Assembly: GCA_049997955.1 (NCBI GenBank)
Contig: JAEBDY010000004.1
Coordinates: 62,001-126,000, forward strand
Source of the DNA: Umezawaea sp049997955
Lineage (GTDB): Bacteria; Actinomycetota; Actinomycetes; Mycobacteriales; Pseudonocardiaceae
Length of the DNA: 64,000 nt
Reading direction: 5' to 3'
Shown: positions 42,921-50,845 of the stretch, piece after piece
Position numbering within the stretch: position 1 is the first letter of the stretch
Layout of the letters: every line of letters begins with the position of its first letter
Notes under the pieces: model-generated
Databases searched by the model: none
What the model was told of the DNA's origin: nothing
What the model saw: the letters and a program-made list of their open reading frames with translations, nothing else
Translations under genes and position numbers: made by a program

Positions 42921-43280
42921 GATATAACTACAACTTCGCGGCCGCCGATTCGCAGGACGAAGGCACCCCAGGAGCGCGACGAAGACGAGTCCCGCCGTGG
43001 CCGCGTCGGTGCTCGGGCCGCTGTCGAGATCGCAATTCACGACGCCCCTGCTCCCCCGGCCGGCGCTCCGCACACCGGGACGCCCAGCGCGGCGGCCCAC
43101 CGACCCCGCCCTTCTTCCGCACCTACCGCCGCCCGCGGCTCCCCTGCGCCCACCACCCAGGACTTCCTGCCGCACGACCGCCCGCGACTCCCTCGATCCG
43201 CACCCCCGCGTACGACTTCCGTGCACTCCATAGCGTGGTTTCGCGCCGTCCGACCTCATCACTCACGAGGCCTACTTTCA

Positions 43281-43298
43281 GTCAACACTGAAGCTATA
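43281..43298 (+). repeat. Direct repeat copy 3, upstream of the kinase gene
   Basis: GTCAACACTGAAGCTATA, one base different from copies 1 and 2. TTCAGT and ACTGAA pair around CAAC. TATAGG at its end lies 45 bp from the kinase GTG and could be a -10 element. Confidence 0.7.
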
Positions 43299-43344
43299 GG
43301 GATTCCAAGGTTTGCGGACTAGCCCGTTAGGGGACTTCTTCGCA

Positions 43345-44778
43345 GTGATCCTTGATCAGGCGGATCTGCTGGCAGGTCGTTACAGGCTGCTCGACCGAAT
43401 CGGGTCGGGCGGCATGGGTGTCGTGTGGGCGGCCGACGACCTCCTCCTGCGCAGACAGGTCGCGATCAAGGAGGTCCACCCGGACCACGAGGACCGGATG
43501 CGGCACGAGGCGCAGATCGGGGCCCGTGTGTGCCACCCGAACGTGGTGACCGTGTACGACCTGGTCTACGAGGACGGCAAGCCGTGGCTGGTGATGCGGC
43601 TCGTGCGGTCGCGGTCGCTGGCCGCCGTGCTGACCGACGACGGGCCGATGCTCCCCAGCCAGGCAGCCGCCATGGGCAGGCAGGTGCTGGCCGGGCTGGA
43701 GGCGGTGCACGCCCAAGGCGTCGTCCACTGCGACGTGAAGCCCGGCAACGTGCTGCTCGACGAGCGCAACGACGCCCACCTGACCGACTTCGGCATCGCC
43801 GCCGACACCGGGTCGCGGATGGTCGGCACGCTCTTCGGAGCCCCCTCCTACATCGCGCCGGAACGGGCTCGCGGTTTGCCGATGGAAGCTGCGTCGGACC
43901 TGTGGTCGCTGGGCGCCACGCTGTACGCGGCCGTCGAGGGCAGGCCGCCGGTCGACCGGGGCGACCCCCTCTCCACCGTGACCGCGATCGTCGCCGAACG
44001 CCCGCGGTCACCCGCTCACGCCGGTGGCCTCCGGTCGGTGATCGACGGGCTCCTCTCCCCCGACCCGGCCGATCGGCCGGACCCGGTCGAGCTGCAACGA
44101 CTGCTGCTGCAGGTCACCGACAGCGGTGTCGAGTCGACGCAGGCGCGGCCGAAGCCGCGGGTGGCGCCCGCCGACACGTCCCGGTCGATCCCCGTGCCCG
44201 CACCGTCGCCGCCCCGGCACCGGGCGCAGGGCGTCGGCTCCGCGTCCACCTCGGTCCCCCGCCACAGCTCGGCCACGCCGACTCCGCGCGACAACGCGAC
44301 CACGGCCATCCCGCTGGGCCGTCCGCCGCTGATGCACCGCACCCCGCTCGTCCTGCTCGGGCTCACCGCGGGCATCGCGGCGGGGCTGTTCTGGTTCGGC
44401 GGCCAGGTTCCCCTGACGCCCCCGTCCGACTCCCCCGCGGTGTCGACGTCCCAGGCACCCGCGGCGAACCCGGAGATGGCGGCCGTGGTGCCGTCTGAGG
44501 TGGCCGCTGTCAAGCCGGTGGCACAGGCACCTGCACAAGCACCTGCACGCGCACCGGAGGCGTTCAGCGGGCCGACGAGCGAGCCGGAGCCGACCACGGC
44601 CGTCGTGAGCAGCGAAGCGCCGCCGCCGGTGACCTCGACGTCCGAGGTGCCCACGACGACGGAGCAGCCTTCCACGCCGCCGGAGACCCCCGAGGCCACG
44701 GTGACCCCGGAGCCCTCCGTGCCCGAAGCGTCGACTCCCCCGCCGAGCGGACCGTCGGAGGTCGAACCACTAGGGTGA
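43345..44778 (+). CDS. Membrane-anchored Ser/Thr protein kinase (PknB-type fold, non-RD)
   Basis: 477 residues from the GTG at 43345, chosen because AGGGGA lies about 10 nt upstream; a TTG at 43312 would add 11 residues. Glycine loop IGSGGMGVVW, Lys in VAIKEV (42), catalytic VVHCDVKPGNVLL (HCD, so the Arg before Asp is absent) and DFGIA follow. After a Pro/Thr-rich linker one transmembrane helix (LVLLGLTAGIAAGLFWFGG) leads to an outer Ala/Pro/Glu/Thr-rich tail of about 115 residues with no PASTA repeat. It probably signals from the envelope. The thymidine kinase gene starts 6 bp later. Confidence 0.9.
   Translation: MILDQADLLAGRYRLLDRIGSGGMGVVWAADDLLLRRQVAIKEVHPDHEDRMRHEAQIGARVCHPNVVTVYDLVYEDGKPWLVMRLVRSRSLAAVLTDDGPMLPSQAAAMGRQVLAGLEAVHAQGVVHCDVKPGNVLLDERNDAHLTDFGIAADTGSRMVGTLFGAPSYIAPERARGLPMEAASDLWSLGATLYAAVEGRPPVDRGDPLSTVTAIVAERPRSPAHAGGLRSVIDGLLSPDPADRPDPVELQRLLLQVTDSGVESTQARPKPRVAPADTSRSIPVPAPSPPRHRAQGVGSASTSVPRHSSATPTPRDNATTAIPLGRPPLMHRTPLVLLGLTAGIAAGLFWFGGQVPLTPPSDSPAVSTSQAPAANPEMAAVVPSEVAAVKPVAQAPAQAPARAPEAFSGPTSEPEPTTAVVSSEAPPPVTSTSEVPTTTEQPSTPPETPEATVTPEPSVPEASTPPPSGPSEVEPLG
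44771..44776 (+). promoter_or_regulatory. -10 element TAGGGT, 8 nt before the thymidine kinase GTG
   Basis: TAGGGT at the very end of the Ser/Thr kinase gene, eight bases from the tdk GTG; could give an independent leaderless tdk transcript. Confidence 0.42.
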
Positions 44779-44784
44779 CCCGCC

Positions 44785-45537
44785 GTGGAAGCGCCCCCGT
44801 CATCCCAAGACCCCACCGACGCCCTGTCCGCGGTCCCGGTGGCCGGTTCACGCCGGTCCGCGCCCGTGGTCGGTCACCTGAAGTTCTACTTCGGACCGAT
44901 GGACTGCGGGAAGTCGACGCTGGCGCTGCAGATCGACCACAACAACTCCCGGCAGGGTCGTCGGGGGTTGTTGCTCGTGCGCCACGACCGCTCCGGCAAG
45001 CCGCAGATCTCCAGCCGCATCGGGATCGCGCACGAGGCCGTCGAGGTTTCCGACGGCGATCTGCGGCTGCTGGTGCGGGAGAGGTGGACCCTGGGGCAGC
45101 GGGTCGATTACCTCATCGTCGACGAGGCCCAGTTCTTGTCACCCGTTCAGGTGGAACAACTGGCGGAGTTGGCGGACGACGTCCAGGTCGACATCTACTG
45201 CTTCGGACTCGCCACGGACTTCCGCGGTGAGATGTTCCCCGGCTCCCGGCGGCTGTTCGAGCTGGCAGACGACCTGCACGCGATCCAGGTCGAGGTCCTC
45301 TGCTGGTGCGGTCTGACAGGGCGGTTCAACGCCAGGGTGCGGGCTGGACGGGTGATCCGCGCCGGTGACACGGTGATGGTGGCGGACACGGAGCAGATGC
45401 GACCTGACACGGAGCGTGGCAGTGTGCCGGAACACACTGAAACTACTGTCCGCTATCAGGTGCTGTGTCGGCGTCACTTCCGACTAGGCGACCTGGGGCC
45501 GAACGTAGCCCAAAGTGGTCAGCTTAGGCTGGCGTAA
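44785..45537 (+). CDS. tdk: Thymidine kinase (type II)
   Basis: 250 residues. P-loop GPMDCGKST (37-45), Walker B VDEAQFL, the CYCFGL-type lasso region (IYCFGLATDFRGEMFPGS) and the zinc-binding pairs CWCG and a C-terminal LCRRHF identify type II thymidine kinase, which makes dTMP by salvage. The first 28 residues are an unconserved extension, so the true start may be a downstream GTG near 44869. Six bases after the kinase gene. Confidence 0.9.
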   Translation: MEAPPSSQDPTDALSAVPVAGSRRSAPVVGHLKFYFGPMDCGKSTLALQIDHNNSRQGRRGLLLVRHDRSGKPQISSRIGIAHEAVEVSDGDLRLLVRERWTLGQRVDYLIVDEAQFLSPVQVEQLAELADDVQVDIYCFGLATDFRGEMFPGSRRLFELADDLHAIQVEVLCWCGLTGRFNARVRAGRVIRAGDTVMVADTEQMRPDTERGSVPEHTETTVRYQVLCRRHFRLGDLGPNVAQSGQLRLA

Positions 45538-45691
45538 GCGCACACTTACGAGGGGTACTGCTCCATTCGTGTGACGAACTCGCACGGTAGCTTGATAACG
45601 CGTCACGATCCTGGCGCGATTGCATCCCTTAGAAGGACGCCTTCGTTGACGGGTGAAAGACGTCACTGTGGGCGACCATGACCGTATACCG

Positions 45692-45718
45692 GGGAACGAA
45701 CGGACCAATCCGTACGTT
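45692..45718 (+). promoter_or_regulatory. SigR-type promoter for rbpA
   Basis: GGGAAC (45692-45697) and GTT (45716-45718) are separated by exactly 18 bases, the consensus of SigR/RsrA-controlled disulfide-stress promoters. It lies 60 bp before rbpA, a known SigR target in Streptomyces. Confidence 0.82.
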
Positions 45719-45777
45719 GCACTCGGTGAGCAAGAAGCCTGGGCCCCGGCCCTGAGGCCGAGCGAAAGGACAGCGCC

Positions 45778-46122
45778 ATGGCCGACCGCGTTCTACGTGG
45801 CAGCCGGCTCGGAGCAGTCAGCTACGAGACGGACCGCAACCACGACCTAGCCCCGCGCCGTGTCGCGCGGTTCGCCTGCCCGAAGGGGCATGACTTCGAG
45901 GTGCCGTTCTCCGACGACGCCGAACTGCCTCCGACCTGGGAATGCCGCCTCCACGGCACCGAGTCGAAGATCATCGACGGCGTCGAGCCCGAAGCCAAGA
46001 AGATCAAGCCCCCGCGCACGCACTGGGACATGCTCCTGGAGCGTCGGACCATCCCCGAGCTCGAGGAGCTGCTCGACGAGCGCCTCGAAGAGCTGCGCGG
46101 ACGGCGTACCCGCACCGCCTGA
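45778..46122 (+). CDS. rbpA: RNA polymerase-binding protein RbpA
   Basis: 114 residues. VLRGSRLGAVSYETDRN is the N-terminal tail, ACPKGHDFEVPFSDDAELPPTW belongs to the core zinc-like fold, and HWDMLLERRTIPELEELLDERL is the sigma-interacting domain. RbpA binds sigma factor and RNA polymerase to stabilise open complexes and aids rifampicin tolerance. GAAAGGA precedes the ATG by 7 nt. A SigR-type promoter lies upstream, and a strong palindromic terminator follows 18 bp after the stop. Location next to ppm1/lnt is conserved in actinobacteria. Confidence 0.96.
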   Translation: MADRVLRGSRLGAVSYETDRNHDLAPRRVARFACPKGHDFEVPFSDDAELPPTWECRLHGTESKIIDGVEPEAKKIKPPRTHWDMLLERRTIPELEELLDERLEELRGRRTRTA

Positions 46123-46140
46123 CCCAGGCGTGCAAGGACC

Positions 46141-46182
46141 ACAAGGGGCCGCCCACCGGAATTCCGGTGGGCGGCCCCTTGT
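46141..46182 (+). terminator. 42-bp perfect palindrome, rbpA terminator
   Basis: ACAAGGGGCCGCCCACCGGAA is mirrored exactly by its complement, centred on GAATTC. A 19-20 bp GC-rich stem followed by TTGT after the stop of rbpA serves as a strong terminator readable from both strands. Confidence 0.85.
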
Positions 46183-46260
46183 CGTGTCCGAGGACCGCCG
46201 GCACGGTGACCAGCGACCCTTGCCGCGTTCTCGCGCCGCTCAGGGCGATTCGTCCGCGGT

Positions 46261-46307
46261 GCCGCCGCCCATGCCTCGTACCGGTGGTGCGGGGCATGGG
46301 CGGCGGC
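46261..46307 (-). terminator. Hairpin terminator of the ppm1 transcript
   Basis: GCCGCCGCCCATGCC and GGCATGGGCGGCGGC form a 15-bp stem around 17 bases, 19 bp after the ppm1 stop on the minus strand. With the rbpA palindrome it insulates the convergent genes. Confidence 0.75.
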
Positions 46308-46326
46308 GTGAAACCGGGTTAGCGCA

Positions 46327-47118
46327 CTAGCTGCCGCTGGTGGTCTTGGCCTTGGGGGCGAAGACGTTCTTCAGCTGGGTGCCGCGGCGACGCAGCCCCC
46401 ACTTCGTGACCCGGATCAGGGCCTCGCGGACGACGTTGCCGCTCATCTTCGACTCGCCGATGATCCGGTCGGTGAAGGTGATCGGGACCTCGACGATCCG
46501 GAAGCCCAGCTCGTGGGTGCGCCACGACAGGTCGATCTGGAAGCAGTACCCCGAGGACGCCACGTTGTGCAGCTTGAGCTGCCGCAGCACCTCGGCGCGG
46601 TACACGCGGAACCCGGCCGTGATGTCCTTGATCGGCGCGCCGAGGGCGATCCGCGAGTACAGGTTGGCACCGCGCGAGAACACCTCCCGCGACTTCGGCC
46701 AGTTCACGACGCTGCCGCCGGTCACGTAGCGCGAGCCGATCACCAGGTCGGCGCCCGCCGCGGCGTCGAGCATCCTGGGCAGGTCCTCCGGCGCGTGCGA
46801 GCCGTCCGCGTCCATCTCCACGAGGAACGCGTAGCCGCGCTCCAGGCCCCAGCCGAAGCCCGCGACGTACGCCGCGCCGAGCCCCGCCTTCTCCGTGCGG
46901 TGCAGAACGTGGACGCGTTCGTCCGCGGCCGCCATCTCGTCGGCGACCTCCCCTGTCCCGTCGGGGCTGCCGTCGTCGACCACGAGCGCGTGCACCTCGG
47001 GCAGGGCGGCGTGCAGCCGCTTGACGATCGTCCCGATGTTGTCCCGCTCGTTGTAGGTCGGGATCACCACCAGCACCGGCCCGAGCTCGCGGTCAGGCTG
47101 CGCCTGCTGGTCCGCCAT
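46327..47118 (-). CDS. ppm1: Polyprenol monophosphomannose synthase (Ppm1 catalytic domain)
   Basis: 263 residues of the GT2 dolichol-phosphate-mannose synthase fold: VVIPTYNERDNIGTIV, VVDDGSPDGTGEVAD, VEMDADGSHAPEDLP (DxD-type metal site) and ITFTDRIIGESKMS. No transmembrane extension, as in other soluble Ppm1 domains. It transfers mannose from GDP-mannose to polyprenyl phosphate for lipoglycan and glycoprotein mannosylation. Its start lies 26 bases inside the 3' end of lnt, so the two genes overlap; in mycobacteria they are fused or adjacent. Confidence 0.93.
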   Translation of the reverse strand: MADQQAQPDRELGPVLVVIPTYNERDNIGTIVKRLHAALPEVHALVVDDGSPDGTGEVADEMAAADERVHVLHRTEKAGLGAAYVAGFGWGLERGYAFLVEMDADGSHAPEDLPRMLDAAAGADLVIGSRYVTGGSVVNWPKSREVFSRGANLYSRIALGAPIKDITAGFRVYRAEVLRQLKLHNVASSGYCFQIDLSWRTHELGFRIVEVPITFTDRIIGESKMSGNVVREALIRVTKWGLRRRGTQLKNVFAPKAKTTSGS

Positions 47119-48712
47119 CCGTGTCCTCCTCGCCGGGGCCCACCTCGGGCTCCGGACGCGCTACTCGTCGTTTTTGGGTCAAGCCGAACGCCACGGCCAG
47201 GAGCCCCAGGGCGGACATCACCCACTCGGGCCAAGCACCAAGCCGAGTGGCCAGCGTAGTCTGCCCGCGCAGCGGCAAGCGCTCGACCAGTGCGGCGGGG
47301 GTGAACATCTCAGTCCGCTGGGTGACCGTGCCGTCCGGCCGGACCATGGCGCTGACACCGCTGGTGGCCGCCACGACGACCGCCCGGCCGTGCTCCACCG
47401 CGCGGACGCGGGACATGGAAAGCTGCTGGTAGGTCATCTCGGTGTACCCGAAGGTGGCGTTGTTCGTGGGGATCGCGATGAGGTTCGCGCCGGTGCGCAC
47501 GTTCTCCCGGACGATCTCGTCGAAGGCGACCTCGTAGCACGTGTCCAGGGACACCTTCGCCGGTCCCATGACGAACCCGTCTGGGTCGGTGCCCGGCTGG
47601 AAGTTGTTCGCGCGGTCCACCAGCTTGCTGAAGATCCGGAAGAACGAGCGGTAGGGCATCGTCTCGCCGAACGGCTGGAGCTTGCGCTTCGTGTAGGTGT
47701 CGATCGGGCCGCGCTCGGGGTCCCACAGCACGACGGTGTTGCGCGGCAGGCCGTCGTCGCCGAGCACGACCGCGCCGACCGCGATGGGGGCGCCGATGGT
47801 GACGGCGGCCAGCTCGATGCGCTGGGCGGCGTCGGCGTTGCGGAACGGGTCGATGTCGGAGGAGTTCTCCGGCCAGATGACCAGGTCCGGCTTGGGCTGC
47901 TTGCCGTCGTTGACGTCCTGGGCCAGCTCCATCGTGCGCTTGACGTGGTTGTCGAGCACCGCGCGGCGCTGGGAGTTGAAGTCCAGGCCCGCCCTGGGGA
48001 CGTTGCCCTGGATGGCCGCGACGACGGCCGTGCCCTCGCTGGCGTCGGTGCCGACGAGCCCGCCCGCGGCCAGGCCCGCCACCAGCGGCACCACGACCAT
48101 CAGCGCGGGGGCGACCGGCCGGGCGCGGAGGTTCCGGAGGACCGCGGCCAGACCGAAGCCGGTCAGCGCGACGGCGAACCCGATCAGCGGGGCGCCGCCG
48201 ACCGCGGCCAGCGGCAGGTACCAGCCCTCCGGCTGGCCGAACGCGACCTTGCCCCACGGGAACCCGCCGAAGGGGAACACGCCGCGCAGCAGCTCGTCCG
48301 CCACCCACAGCAGGGCCGCCCAGAGCGGCGCGAGCGGGAGCGTGGACACCACGGCCATGGCCGCCGTCCCCAGGCCGATCAGGGCCGCGCAGGCGAGGCT
48401 CAGGGGCAGCCAGGCGACGGGGCCGACGAACTCGCCCGTCCACGCGAGCAGCGGGACGAGGAACCCAAGGCCGAACAGCACGCCGTAGCCGAACCCCGCC
48501 CGCGCGCGGCGGCCGTGGAGCGCCCAGCCGAGCAGGGCGAACCCGAGGGGGGCGAGCCACCAGACCGTGCGCGGCGGGAAGCTGAGGTAGAGCAGCACGC
48601 CACCACCGGCGGACAGGGCCATCCTGAGCAGGAGGCCGCGGACGTCCCGCGGGGGGCGGTCGGACGAGGTGTCGGCGACGGTCGAGTCCGTCGCCACGGG
48701 GGTTGCAACCAC
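47093..48712 (-). CDS. lnt: Apolipoprotein N-acyltransferase
   Basis: 539 residues. Six to eight membrane helices over residues 30-220 are followed by the nitrilase-like periplasmic domain with Glu282 in IWPENSSD, Lys344 in TKRKLQPFGE and Cys392 in LDTCYEVAF, the Glu-Lys-Cys triad, and a final helix near 510. It adds the third acyl chain to lipoprotein N-termini. The 3' end overlaps ppm1 by 26 bases. A long inverted repeat lies just upstream between this gene and pspC. Confidence 0.95.
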   Translation of the reverse strand: MVATPVATDSTVADTSSDRPPRDVRGLLLRMALSAGGGVLLYLSFPPRTVWWLAPLGFALLGWALHGRRARAGFGYGVLFGLGFLVPLLAWTGEFVGPVAWLPLSLACAALIGLGTAAMAVVSTLPLAPLWAALLWVADELLRGVFPFGGFPWGKVAFGQPEGWYLPLAAVGGAPLIGFAVALTGFGLAAVLRNLRARPVAPALMVVVPLVAGLAAGGLVGTDASEGTAVVAAIQGNVPRAGLDFNSQRRAVLDNHVKRTMELAQDVNDGKQPKPDLVIWPENSSDIDPFRNADAAQRIELAAVTIGAPIAVGAVVLGDDGLPRNTVVLWDPERGPIDTYTKRKLQPFGETMPYRSFFRIFSKLVDRANNFQPGTDPDGFVMGPAKVSLDTCYEVAFDEIVRENVRTGANLIAIPTNNATFGYTEMTYQQLSMSRVRAVEHGRAVVVAATSGVSAMVRPDGTVTQRTEMFTPAALVERLPLRGQTTLATRLGAWPEWVMSALGLLAVAFGLTQKRRVARPEPEVGPGEEDTDGGPAGAA

Positions 48713-48725
48713 CCGGTGAGCCTAC

Positions 48726-48772
48726 GAGTCCGAGGTCACGGCCCGGTGTGGGCGGGGCGTGACCTCGGACTC
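48726..48772. repeat. 15-bp-stem inverted repeat between lnt and the PspC gene
   Basis: GAGTCCGAGGTCACG pairs with CGTGACCTCGGACTC around a 17-base loop. Both flanking genes point away from it, so it is in their 5' regions and not an ordinary terminator. Confidence 0.7.
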
Positions 48773-48776
48773 CGGA

Positions 48777-48796
48777 CCCTGAACACGAGTTCAGGG
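48777..48796. repeat. Second inverted repeat in the lnt/PspC divergent region
   Basis: CCCTGAAC pairs with GTTCAGGG around ACGA, 5 bp after the larger inverted repeat. May be an operator or an mRNA hairpin. Confidence 0.6.
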
Positions 48797-48840
48797 TTGT
48801 CACCGATGCGGATCGCCCGGAAGGCGGGCATCCTAGACTC

Positions 48841-49029
48841 ATGACATCAACGTTGACGAGGCCCCAGCACAAGAAGGTTATCGCCGGCGTGTGCGCCGGT
48901 CTCGCCGATCGGTTCGGCATGAGGCCGACCACGATGCGGTGGATCTTCGTCCTGTCCTGCCTGCTCCCCGGTCCGCAGTTCGTGGTCTACCTCGTCCTGT
49001 GGGTCATGATGCCGAAGGCGGGCTACTGA
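48841..49029 (+). CDS. Small PspC-domain protein
   Basis: 62 residues, exactly one PspC domain: RPQHKKVIAGVCAGLADRFG then one hydrophobic helix (WIFVLSCLLPGPQFVVYLVLW, split by Pro). PspC proteins sit in the membrane and take part in envelope-stress responses. TAGACT just before the ATG suggests a start close to the transcript end. Divergent from lnt, convergent with the permease gene 4 bp away. Confidence 0.9.
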   Translation: MTSTLTRPQHKKVIAGVCAGLADRFGMRPTTMRWIFVLSCLLPGPQFVVYLVLWVMMPKAGY

Positions 49030-49033
49030 CCAC

Positions 49034-50314
49034 TCAGGTCAGGTGGAGCGACGCGGTCAGCACCAGCCCTCCGATGGCGATGAGCCACGTGTAGGGCAGC
49101 GTCGAGGCCATCACCTTCTCCGGCCGCACGCCCGCGTACTGGGCGCTCCACACGGTCTGGGTGCTCGTCGGGTCCGAGACGCCGAGCACCTGGCCGTAGG
49201 ACGCCATCAGGCCCAGCACGGCGGTGGCGGGGTAGACGCCGCCGGACACGAGCACCCCCGCCACCCCGGCCCCGAGGCCGTAGATGTTGAACGGCCCCCG
49301 GTACAGGCAGAGCGGCACCAGCGCGGCGAACACCAGCACGAACAGCAGCGTCCCCGACGGGCTCAGCGCCGAGACGATGGGCGTCAGGGCGCTGACCGCT
49401 CCGGGCAGCCGCACGGCCGAGAGCAGCATCCCGATCGCGACGAACAGCACGATCGGCGGCGCGGCGACGTCGAAGGCCCGGTAGAGCGAGCGCAGCGCTC
49501 GTTCGCCGAGCTTGCCGAGCGGGGTCGTGGTGAGCAGCGCGTAGACGACGCCCGCGAGCAGCGACGGCACGATCGGCACGTGGAAGCCCAGCGCCAGCAC
49601 GAGGGGCACGACCGGTGACGCCAGCGCGTACCAGGGGGCGTCACCGCGCCGGACCCTGGTGGACGGCTTGGCGTCGAGCCGGACGGCCCAGGCGTGCCGG
49701 GCGCCGCGGCGGCGGGTCTCGACCAGGATGTAGAGCAGGCTGCCGACCAGCACGATCGGGAACAGCGTGAGCTGGAAGGACCGGACCTGGTCGATGGGGA
49801 TCTTGATCGCGTCGGACAGGAACTGCCAGCCGATCAGGTCCAGCGGGAGGCCGGTGGCGATGCCCATCAGCACCGTGCCGCCCGCGACCACCGGTCGCAC
49901 GCCGACGGCGATCATGGCCGGGATGCCGACGACGCCCGCGAGCATGGCGGCGGGCGCGGAGCCGGTGATGCTGCCGCACAGGATCGCGACCAGGTAGACG
50001 CCGAGCGCGACCACGACCGGCCGTTCCCCGCCGAACTCCACGATCTTGCGCACGAGGGTGGACGCGATGCCCGTGTCCTCCATGAGCGTGCCCAGCCACG
50101 AGCCGAGCAGCACCGCGATCATGGTCGCGGCCAGCAGGGTCGATCCGGTCTGCAGGACGGTCGTGCCGACGCTGTTCTTGTCCCCCAGCACGGAGGCGCC
50201 CGCGAGCAGGGCGATGACGACCGCCATCAGGCCCAGCGCGAACGCGGTGGGCAGCACGCGGGTGAGCATCAGGACGACGCCGACGGCCATCACGGCCAGG
50301 ATTGCGTATCCCAC
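49034..50314 (-). CDS. GntP/CitMHS-like permease, last gene of the hydantoinase operon
   Basis: 426 residues, about 11-12 hydrophobic helices. ILCGSITGSAPAAMLAGVVGIPAMIA and DPTSTQTVWSAQYAGV fit the ion-transporter (ArsB/GntP/citrate) superfamily. The substrate is unknown; uptake of the ring compound or acid handled by the operon is likely. GGAGGT lies 6 nt before the GTG, and the gene follows the HExxH gene by 3 bp. Confidence 0.82.
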   Translation of the reverse strand: MGYAILAVMAVGVVLMLTRVLPTAFALGLMAVVIALLAGASVLGDKNSVGTTVLQTGSTLLAATMIAVLLGSWLGTLMEDTGIASTLVRKIVEFGGERPVVVALGVYLVAILCGSITGSAPAAMLAGVVGIPAMIAVGVRPVVAGGTVLMGIATGLPLDLIGWQFLSDAIKIPIDQVRSFQLTLFPIVLVGSLLYILVETRRRGARHAWAVRLDAKPSTRVRRGDAPWYALASPVVPLVLALGFHVPIVPSLLAGVVYALLTTTPLGKLGERALRSLYRAFDVAAPPIVLFVAIGMLLSAVRLPGAVSALTPIVSALSPSGTLLFVLVFAALVPLCLYRGPFNIYGLGAGVAGVLVSGGVYPATAVLGLMASYGQVLGVSDPTSTQTVWSAQYAGVRPEKVMASTLPYTWLIAIGGLVLTASLHLT

Positions 50315-50317
50315 GGG

Positions 50318-50845
50318 TCAACCTCCGAGTTCGGCCAGGGCGGCGGACAGCCGCAGGGGGCTGCGGCGCAGGCCGCTGGCGCGGTGGGCGTAGCGGTGGG
50401 CGACGACCTCGTCGGCTCCCACGACGTGGCCGCGGACCCCGAACCGGCCGACGCGGCAGACGACGTGGTCCAGGCGGTGGCGCAGGTCGCGTGCCAGGCG
50501 GCCGTGCAGCCGGTGGTGCACGACCTCGTGGGCGACGGCGGCCCGGCGCAGCGCGTCGGGGGTGACGTCGGTCCAGCCCTTGCGGGCGGCGACGTCGGCG
50601 AGCAGCGCGAGGCTGTCGGTGTGGACGGTGACGGTGTGCGTGCGGGCGTGGTACTCGGCCAGCGTCACCACGGTCCCGGTGACGCCGTTCGCCTCTTCGA
50701 CGACGCGCACGTCCGGGTCTTCCAGGGGCAGTTCGTCGCCGAACGCGAGCGCGGTGGCCGCCCAGGAGCGGAGCTGCTCCTCGGTGCGGTTCTCGTGGGT
50801 CGGCGTGGCCCTCAGCAGCGCCACGGCGAGATCCTCGTCGGTCAC
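50318..50845 (-). CDS. Small zincin-like HExxH protein in the hydantoinase operon
   Basis: 175 residues from the GTG at 50845, which overlaps the hydantoinase stop (GTGA). AVAHEVVHHRLHG contains HEVVH at 106-110, the zinc-peptidase motif, and GADEVVAHRYAH further on could supply a third ligand. No signal peptide or membrane helix. I do not recognise the family; it may be a small metallopeptidase or a metal-dependent maturation factor for the operon. The permease starts 3 bp later. Confidence 0.72.
   Translation of the reverse strand: MTDEDLAVALLRATPTHENRTEEQLRSWAATALAFGDELPLEDPDVRVVEEANGVTGTVVTLAEYHARTHTVTVHTDSLALLADVAARKGWTDVTPDALRRAAVAHEVVHHRLHGRLARDLRHRLDHVVCRVGRFGVRGHVVGADEVVAHRYAHRASGLRRSPLRLSAALAELGG

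Larger units (their letters stand above)
42714..43344. other. 630-bp gap between helicase and kinase genes
   Basis: No convincing coding region; short frames on both strands lack family features. It contains repeat copies 2 and 3, each overlapping a small inverted repeat (TTGACT/AGTCAA at 42894-42907; TTCAGT/ACTGAA at 43277-43292). AT content peaks around both copies. Promoters for the divergent helicase and kinase genes must lie here. Confidence 0.5.

Noticed and set aside
42900..43262. 120-residue minus-strand frame between helicase and kinase
   Set aside because: Its end falls inside the repeat, composition is Arg/Gly-rich as in shadow frames, and nothing is recognisable.
37254..43322. 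A 2022-codon plus-strand frame opposite the helicase
   Set aside because: It is the shadow of the minus-strand helicase gene in high-GC DNA, rich in Arg, His, Pro and Gln with no domain.
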